Source of the DNA: an uncultured Roseburia sp.
GTDB taxonomy: Bacteria; Bacillota; Clostridia; Lachnospirales; Lachnospiraceae
NCBI GenBank assembly: GCA_947070915.1
Contig: CAMTDY010000024.1
Coordinates: 1 to 21,074, forward strand
Length of the DNA stretch: 21,074 nt
Reading direction: 5' to 3'
Shown here: positions 17,063 through 21,074 of the stretch, one piece after another
How positions within the stretch are numbered: the stretch's first letter is position 1
Layout of the letters: each line of letters opens with the position of its first letter
The notes under the pieces: model-generated
What the model was told of the DNA's origin: nothing
The model's database searches: none
What the model saw: only the letters and a program-made list of their open reading frames with translations
Program-made: the position numbers and the translations under genes

Positions 17063-17146
17063 ATGAATCTTGAGGATGCCATAAAGCAGGAAATCATCCA
17101 GCTGGCAGAAGAGATAGAAAAGCGCTGGCAGGGTGAGGGATGTTAG
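17063..17146 (+). CDS. Possible small ORF of 27 codons, or a gene remnant
   Basis: An ATG at 17063 opens a short frame ending at TAG 17144-17146. It would encode an acidic, amphipathic helix beginning MNLEDAIKQEIIQLAEE and ending in Gly-Cys. A purine-rich GTGGGGA precedes it at modest spacing. I recognise no family. It could be a genuine micropeptide, the surviving end of a decayed gene, or chance coding. The rest of 17025-17202 holds an inverted repeat and the ribosome binding site of the next gene. I find no convincing promoter or terminator there, so readthrough from polC is possible. Confidence 0.25.
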   Translation: MNLEDAIKQEIIQLAEEIEKRWQGEGC

Positions 17147-17150
17147 CATA

Positions 17151-17177
17151 TGTCAAAGAAGCTGTTGTAATTTGACA
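17151..17177. repeat. Inverted repeat TGTCAAA / TTTGACA before the paralog array
   Basis: TGTCAAA at 17151-17157 and TTTGACA at 17171-17177 are perfect reverse complements separated by 13 bases. The repeat lies about 10 bases upstream of the AGGAGG (17188-17193) of the first paralog. It may be an operator, or an RNA hairpin near the ribosome binding site. There is no T run, so it is not a typical terminator. Confidence 0.4.
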
Positions 17178-17202
17178 GTAGATATATAGGAGGACTATGA
17201 AC

Positions 17203-18366
17203 ATGAAGAAAAAGAGTAAAAGAACACTGGCGCTGCTTCTCACTGGCGCCCTGCTGGCAGGGATTCTGCCCCTGTCCGGATCCGCCCCGGTTCAGGCGGC
17301 TGACCATGGTCTGAATAACCCTTCTGTGACCAGAGATGGCGTTATCACCTGGGACTGCGTCTGGTTCGGGAACTACTGGCAGGAGGATACCAACGGGGAC
17401 GGCAAAGCCGATAAAAACGATGGAAAACAGCCGATCAAGTGGCGGGTGCTTTCTGTGGAGGGTGATGATGCGTTTTTGCTGGCAGATAAAAACCTGGACT
17501 GTCAGAAGTATAATGAGACAGGAACAAGTGTCACCTGGGAGACCAGCAGGATACGCAGCTGGCTGAATGGCTATGGGACAGAGGCGAATAAAGATGGGAA
17601 GGACTACAGAGACGATAACTTCCTGAACAATGCATTTTCAGAGGATGAGCGGTCGGCAATTAAAACTACAAGTGTAGTAAACAATGATAATCCAGTGCAC
17701 GGCACAGAGGGCGGAAATGATACGCCGGACAAGGTGTATCTGCTGTCCATCGACGAGGTGGCGAATGTGAAGTATGGGTTTGTTTCTTCCAGGAGCGACA
17801 ATGCGGAAAGCAGAAGGGCCAAGAATACTGCCTTTACGAAAGGGCAGGGGGCATGGACAAGCGCATATGCGGAGGACGCGTGGAATGGATATTGGTGGCT
17901 CCGGTCGCCGGGTGGCGATAGTGGTAACGCTTCCATTGTGTCTTTTCTTGGAAGTGTCCTCACGACCGGTTATAATGTCTACCACAGGTATGGTGCTGTC
18001 CGGCCGGCTTTGCATTTAAATCTATCATCCCTCTCAAGCTGGTCATACGCCGGTACCGTGACCTCAGCTGTTCCAGTAAAAGCCGCGCTGGGAAAAGTAT
18101 CATCCCTGAAACTTAAACAGAAGAAGGGCACTGTGACAGCTTCCTGGAAGAAAACTACTGGAGTGAAAGGGTACCAGATCTGTTACAGCGATTCCAAAAA
18201 GTGGAAGGGCAAAAAGCAGAAGCTGGTTTCTAAAAACAAAGCAGTGATCAAAAAGTTAAAAAAGAAAAGGACCTATTACTTCCGTGTCCGGGCTTACCGT
18301 CTGGAGGGGACAAAGAAGGTCTACGGGGCATGGAGCAGCGTGAAGAGGATCAAGATCAAAAAATAA
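17203..18366 (+). CDS. Secreted DUF6273-type protein with C-terminal fibronectin III-like domain (paralog 1)
   Basis: Function unknown; likely exported and cell-surface or extracellular. From the ATG at 17203 (AGGAGG 9 bases upstream; an ATG at 17197 is too close) it has 387 residues. A lysine-rich signal peptide (MKKKSKRTLALLLTGALLAG) probably ends near APVQAA. The DUF6273-like body runs to about residue 285 and includes an EF-hand-like loop DTNGDGKADKND near 63, PIKWRVLSVEGDDAFLLADK, and a closing GYWWLRSPG ... AVRPALHL segment. That segment encloses the variable block at 17914-17994. A very basic fibronectin III-like domain of about 90 residues ends the protein (27 Lys, 5 Arg, 2 acidic). 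No LPxTG or membrane anchor is seen. Compared with paralogs 2 and 3 it is shorter just before the WWLRSPG motif. Confidence 0.82.
   Translation: MKKKSKRTLALLLTGALLAGILPLSGSAPVQAADHGLNNPSVTRDGVITWDCVWFGNYWQEDTNGDGKADKNDGKQPIKWRVLSVEGDDAFLLADKNLDCQKYNETGTSVTWETSRIRSWLNGYGTEANKDGKDYRDDNFLNNAFSEDERSAIKTTSVVNNDNPVHGTEGGNDTPDKVYLLSIDEVANVKYGFVSSRSDNAESRRAKNTAFTKGQGAWTSAYAEDAWNGYWWLRSPGGDSGNASIVSFLGSVLTTGYNVYHRYGAVRPALHLNLSSLSSWSYAGTVTSAVPVKAALGKVSSLKLKQKKGTVTASWKKTTGVKGYQICYSDSKKWKGKKQKLVSKNKAVIKKLKKKRTYYFRVRAYRLEGTKKVYGAWSSVKRIKIKK
17914..17994 (+). other. Hypervariable 27-codon block, paralog 1
   Basis: This block lies between the codons for WWLRSPG and AVRPAL. Codons in order begin GGC GAT AGT GGT AAC. 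Aligned with the other two copies, nine positions keep their residue (S, S, V, S, G, V, T, G, V) and 18 vary. Here 17 of the 18 variable codons end in T or C; the exception is AGG. Flanking DNA on both sides is nearly identical to paralogs 2 and 3. Confidence 0.8.
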
Positions 18367-18421
18367 ACTGAGCCATGGCGGCAAAAGTATAGTAATACTT
18401 GTAAAAGGGAGAAATCGTGAT

Positions 18422-19666
18422 ATGGAAATAGTTAAACATAAAAGAAGACAGGTGTCACTCCTATTGATATTCGCCCTGCTGGCAGGGGGCTTTCCCATGG
18501 AAAAAGAAAAAATAAGCCAGGCTGCACAGCAAAACCTCCAGGGGGCACGTATCATCCGATCCGTACAGGAGATACCGCCACAATCTGAGAAAAAAACCGA
18601 GTTGAAAAAACCAACTGTAAGTAGTGATGGTGTCACTACCTGGGACTGCCTCTGGTTTGGAAACCACTGGCAGGAGGACACTAACGGGGATGGCAAAGCC
18701 AATAAAAACGATGCGAAACAGCCGATCAAGTGGCGGGTGCTTTCTGTGGAAGGTGATAATGCGTTTTTGCTGGCAGATAAAAACCTGGACTGCCAGGAGT
18801 ATAGTGATACAGAAACAAGTGTCACCTGGGATACCTGCAGGATGCGCAGCTGGCTGAATGGCTATGGGGCAGAGGCGAATAAAGATGGGAAGGACTACAG
18901 TGACGATAACTTCCTGAACAATGCATTTTCTGCGGATGAGCAATCCGCGATCAAAACGGTAAATGTAGTAAACAATGATAATCCAGTGTTCGGCACTGAG
19001 GGCGGAAATGATACGATAGACAAGGTGTATCTGCTGTCCATTGACGAGGTGACGAATGTGGAATATGGGTTTGTTTCTTCCAGATATGAATATGCGGAAA
19101 GCAGAAGGGCCAAGAATACTGCCTTTACGAAAGGGCGGGGGGCATGGACAAGTGTATATGGGGAGAATGTGGGGGAGGATGCGGGAAATGGATATTGGTG
19201 GCTCCGGTCGCCGGGCTACGAAAGTGATTTTGTTTCCGTCGTGAGTACCAGTGGAAATGTCAATACAAATGGCAATTATGTTCACTCTGATATTGCTGTC
19301 CGGCCGGCTATGCATTTAAATCTATCATCCCTCTCAAGCTGGTCATACGCTGGTACCGTGACCTCGGCTGTTTCGGTAAAAGCCACAGCCGGAAAAGTAT
19401 CATCCCTGAAACTCAAACAGAAGAAGGGCATTGTGACAGCTTCCTGGAAGAAGACTGCCGGAGTGAAGGGGTATCAGATCTGTTACAGCACCTCTAAGAA
19501 GTGGAAGGGCAAAAAGCAGAAGCTGGTTTCTAAAAACAAAGCAGTGATCAAAAAGCTAAAAAAGAAAAAGACCTATTATTTCCGTGTCCGGGCTTACCGT
19601 CTGGAAGGGACAAAGAAAGTATATGGGGCATGGAGCAGTGTGAAGAGGATCAAGATCAGGAAGTAG
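18422..19666 (+). CDS. Secreted DUF6273-type protein with C-terminal fibronectin III-like domain (paralog 2)
   Basis: Function unknown. The 414-residue protein begins 55 bases after paralog 1, with AAAGGGAG upstream of the ATG. Its first 70 or so residues differ from the other two copies: a distinct signal peptide (KHKRRQVSLLLIFALLAGG) and a spacer rich in Gln, Glu and Lys. From TTWDCLWFGNHW onward it is highly similar to paralogs 1 and 3, including the EF-hand-like DTNGDGKANKND loop and the basic fibronectin III-like domain. It shares YGENVGEDAGNG before the WWLRSPG motif with paralog 3 but not paralog 1. The variable block at 19217-19294 is one codon shorter than in the others. The combination of a private N-terminus and a shared body indicates recombination or gene conversion between copies. 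Confidence 0.82.
   Translation: MEIVKHKRRQVSLLLIFALLAGGFPMEKEKISQAAQQNLQGARIIRSVQEIPPQSEKKTELKKPTVSSDGVTTWDCLWFGNHWQEDTNGDGKANKNDAKQPIKWRVLSVEGDNAFLLADKNLDCQEYSDTETSVTWDTCRMRSWLNGYGAEANKDGKDYSDDNFLNNAFSADEQSAIKTVNVVNNDNPVFGTEGGNDTIDKVYLLSIDEVTNVEYGFVSSRYEYAESRRAKNTAFTKGRGAWTSVYGENVGEDAGNGYWWLRSPGYESDFVSVVSTSGNVNTNGNYVHSDIAVRPAMHLNLSSLSSWSYAGTVTSAVSVKATAGKVSSLKLKQKKGIVTASWKKTAGVKGYQICYSTSKKWKGKKQKLVSKNKAVIKKLKKKKTYYFRVRAYRLEGTKKVYGAWSSVKRIKIRK
19217..19294 (+). other. Hypervariable 26-codon block, paralog 2
   Basis: Codons run from TAC GAA AGT GAT TTT to CAC TCT GAT ATT. The same scaffold residues as in paralogs 1 and 3 are kept, while 17 positions vary. Sixteen of the 17 variable codons end in T or C; the exception is GAA. 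Five AAT codons occur, the type of codon that adenine mutagenesis would start from. One codon is missing just before AVRP relative to the other copies. Confidence 0.8.
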
Positions 19667-19706
19667 TGGGGAAAAAACAGGAAAATATCTCGGAGAGGAC
19701 TATAAC

Positions 19707-20882
19707 ATGAAGAAAAAGAGTAAAAGAACACTGGCGCTGTTTTTTACTGGCGTCCTGCTGGCAGGGATTCTGCCCCTGTCCGGATCCGCCCCGGTTCAGG
19801 CGGCGGGCTATGGCTTGAATAACCCTACAACCGATGCCAATGGCGTCACCATCTGGGACTGCATCTGGTTTGGGAACTACTGGCAGGAGGATACTAACGG
19901 AGACGGCATAGCCAATAAAAACGATGCGAAGCAGCCGATCAAGTGGCGGGTGCTTTCTGTGGAAGGTGATGATGCGTTTTTGCTGGCAGACAAGTGTCTG
20001 GACCGCCAGGAATATAATGAGGCAGGAACAAGTGCCACCTGGAATACCTGCACGATGCGCAGCTGGCTGAACGGCTATGGGGCGGAGGCGAATAAAGATG
20101 GGAAGGACTACAGTGACAATAACTTCCTAAACAATGCATTTTCTGCGGATGAGCAATCTGCGATCAAAACGGAAAATGTAGTAAACAATGCCAATCCAGT
20201 GCACGGCACAGAGGGCGGAAATGATACGATAGACAAGGTGTATCTGCTGTCCATCGACGAGGCGACGAATGTGGAATATGGGTTTGTTTCTTCCAGGAGT
20301 GACAATGCGGAAAGCAGAAGGGCCAAGAATACTGCCTTTACGAAAGGGAAGGGGGCATGGACAAGTGAATACGGGGAGAATGTGGGGGAGGATGCGGGGA
20401 ATGGATGTTGGTGGCTCCGGTCGCCGGGCAAATTTAGTTATCAAGCTTCCAGCGTGAGTTTCGGTGGAATTGTCTTTACGTATGGCGTTCATGTCACTTA
20501 CTATGATTACGCCGTCCGTCCGGCTATGCATTTAAATCTATCATCCCTCCCAAGCTGGTCATACGCTGGTACCGTGACCTCGGCTGTTTCGGCAAAAGCC
20601 GCGGTCGGGAAAGTATCATCCCTGAAACTCAAAAAGAAGAAGGGCACTGTGACAGCTTCCTGGAAGAAGACTGCCGGAGTGAAGGGGTATCAGATCTGTT
20701 ACAGCACCTCTAAGAAGTGGAAGGGCAAAAAGCAGAAGCTGGTTTCTAAAAACAAAGCAGTGATCAAAAAGCTAAAAAAGAAAAAGACCTATTATTTCCG
20801 TGTCCGGGCTTACCGTCTGGAAGGGACAAAGAAAGTATACGGGGCATGGAGCAGTGTGAAGAGGATCAAGATCAGGAAATAA
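19707..20882 (+). CDS. Secreted DUF6273-type protein with C-terminal fibronectin III-like domain (paralog 3)
   Basis: Function unknown. The 391-residue protein begins 40 bases after paralog 2, with GGAGAGGA upstream of the ATG. Its signal peptide is almost the same as paralog 1's (MKKKSKRTLALFFTGVLLAG), whereas the body is closer to paralog 2 (SADEQSAIKT, YGENVGEDAGNG, STSKKWKGKK), so it looks mosaic. The EF-hand-like loop is DTNGDGIANKND. GCWWLRSPG replaces GYWWLRSPG, placing a Cys next to the variable block at 20430-20510. The basic fibronectin III-like domain is almost identical to that of paralog 2. A strong terminator follows 44 bases after the stop, so this is the last gene of the unit. 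Confidence 0.82.
   Translation: MKKKSKRTLALFFTGVLLAGILPLSGSAPVQAAGYGLNNPTTDANGVTIWDCIWFGNYWQEDTNGDGIANKNDAKQPIKWRVLSVEGDDAFLLADKCLDRQEYNEAGTSATWNTCTMRSWLNGYGAEANKDGKDYSDNNFLNNAFSADEQSAIKTENVVNNANPVHGTEGGNDTIDKVYLLSIDEATNVEYGFVSSRSDNAESRRAKNTAFTKGKGAWTSEYGENVGEDAGNGCWWLRSPGKFSYQASSVSFGGIVFTYGVHVTYYDYAVRPAMHLNLSSLPSWSYAGTVTSAVSAKAAVGKVSSLKLKKKKGTVTASWKKTAGVKGYQICYSTSKKWKGKKQKLVSKNKAVIKKLKKKKTYYFRVRAYRLEGTKKVYGAWSSVKRIKIRK
20430..20510 (+). other. Hypervariable 27-codon block, paralog 3
   Basis: Codons run from AAA TTT AGT TAT CAA to TAC TAT GAT TAC. Scaffold residues are conserved with the other copies, and 18 positions vary. Sixteen of the 18 variable codons end in T or C; the exceptions are AAA and CAA. 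The block is rich in aromatic residues (F, Y, H), as expected of a binding surface. Confidence 0.8.
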
Positions 20883-20925
20883 CAGAAAGATAAACTTCTC
20901 TGGAAAATAAATATTGCACAAAAAA

Positions 20926-20988
20926 CTATCCCTTCTGTACATCTGGTCATCAAAACCACGACGTGGCAGAAGGGATGGTTTTTCTTTT
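20926..20988. terminator. Terminator at the end of the paralog array, probably bidirectional
   Basis: ATCCCTTCTG (20928-20937) pairs perfectly with CAGAAGGGAT (20967-20976). One wobble and one C-G pair can extend it outward. The 29-base loop holds a small inner hairpin (CCAC-GAC-GTGG). A T-rich run, TTTTTCTTTT, follows on the + strand. On the other side, AAAAAA at 20920-20925 gives a U run for transcripts from the minus strand. It ends the three-gene unit and may also stop a convergent gene beyond the right edge. The remaining 20989-21074 shows no convincing gene. Confidence 0.75.
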
Positions 20989-21074
20989 GATTTACTCAGA
21001 AGGCACAAGCCATGGAGCCGCCTGTGAACGTGGGAAACTCGCAAAGTATGTGTCCCATCATTTTGCCCCAGCAA

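Larger units (their letters stand above)
17203..20882 (+). repeat. Tandem array of three paralogous genes, unit about 1.2 kb
   Basis: The three copies share long stretches of nearly identical DNA, for example the 3' third coding for the fibronectin III-like domain and the segment right after the variable block (GCATTTAAATCTATCATCC in all three). Intergenic gaps of 55 and 40 bases suggest one operon. High identity outside the variable block, with a different N-terminus in the middle copy, points to duplication followed by exchange between copies. Confidence 0.9.

Noticed and set aside
17380..19925. Cellulosomal dockerin domains
   Set aside because: Dockerins carry two calcium loops with defined helices. 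Each protein here has a single loop inside a different domain.
17203..20882. A complete diversity-generating retroelement
   Set aside because: No reverse transcriptase, accessory avd gene or template repeat is present in the window, so only the variable-region-like pattern is claimed.
20989..21074. A stretch (GGAGCCGCCTG ... GTGGGAAACTC) recalling a group II intron element before its reverse transcriptase
   Set aside because: The pairing expected of that domain is not present in the following bases, and the window ends before any coding evidence. The likeness is too slight to report as an intron, though sequence beyond the edge should be read with this in mind.
20772..21074. A 100-codon minus-strand frame at the right edge
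   Set aside because: It runs across the terminator and into the 3' end of paralog 3 on the opposite strand, and its protein resembles nothing known. It is probably a shadow frame.

Overview
This window looks like a chromosomal segment of a Gram-positive anaerobe of the class Clostridia, most likely the family Lachnospiraceae. The support is a Gram-positive PolC replicase, the Firmicute-type gene order pyrH-frr-uppS-cdsA-dxr-rseP-ispG-polC, strong AGGAGG-type ribosome binding sites, a soluble ligand-binding diguanylate cyclase, and secreted DUF6273-type proteins ending in a lysine-rich fibronectin III-like domain. Family level is an inference; no marker RNA is present. Every gene is on the + strand, and no gap between genes exceeds 200 bases.

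Region 1 (1-2180): a terminator of an upstream gene, then pncA and pncB, which salvage nicotinamide to nicotinate mononucleotide. Region 2 (2219-6113): a sigma-A-like promoter drives a diguanylate cyclase with a LacI-type sensor half but no DNA-binding domain. It is tightly followed by a membrane-anchored polysaccharide deacetylase homologue with one altered catalytic motif, then a bactofilin with a long acidic tail. This suggests a signalling and envelope-shape module. Region 3 (6140-17024): the housekeeping cluster for pyrimidine nucleotide phosphorylation (pyrH), ribosome recycling (frr), undecaprenyl diphosphate (uppS), CDP-diacylglycerol (cdsA), the MEP isoprenoid pathway (dxr, ispG), site-2 intramembrane proteolysis (rseP) and replication (polC). 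The isoprenoid made via Dxr and IspG feeds UppS.

Region 4 (17025-21074): a short linker with a 27-codon ORF and an inverted repeat, then three tandem paralogous secreted proteins, closed by a probably bidirectional terminator. The most striking signal is here. The three paralogs are nearly identical over long stretches, but each carries an abruptly bounded block of 26-27 codons between the WWLRSPG and AVRP motifs. In that block a fixed S/V/G scaffold alternates with freely varying residues, and 49 of the 53 variable codons end in T or C (an NNY pattern). This resembles the variable region of a diversity-generating retroelement target or another cassette-based diversification system. No reverse transcriptase or template repeat lies in the window, and some details argue against simple adenine mutagenesis, so the mechanism is open.
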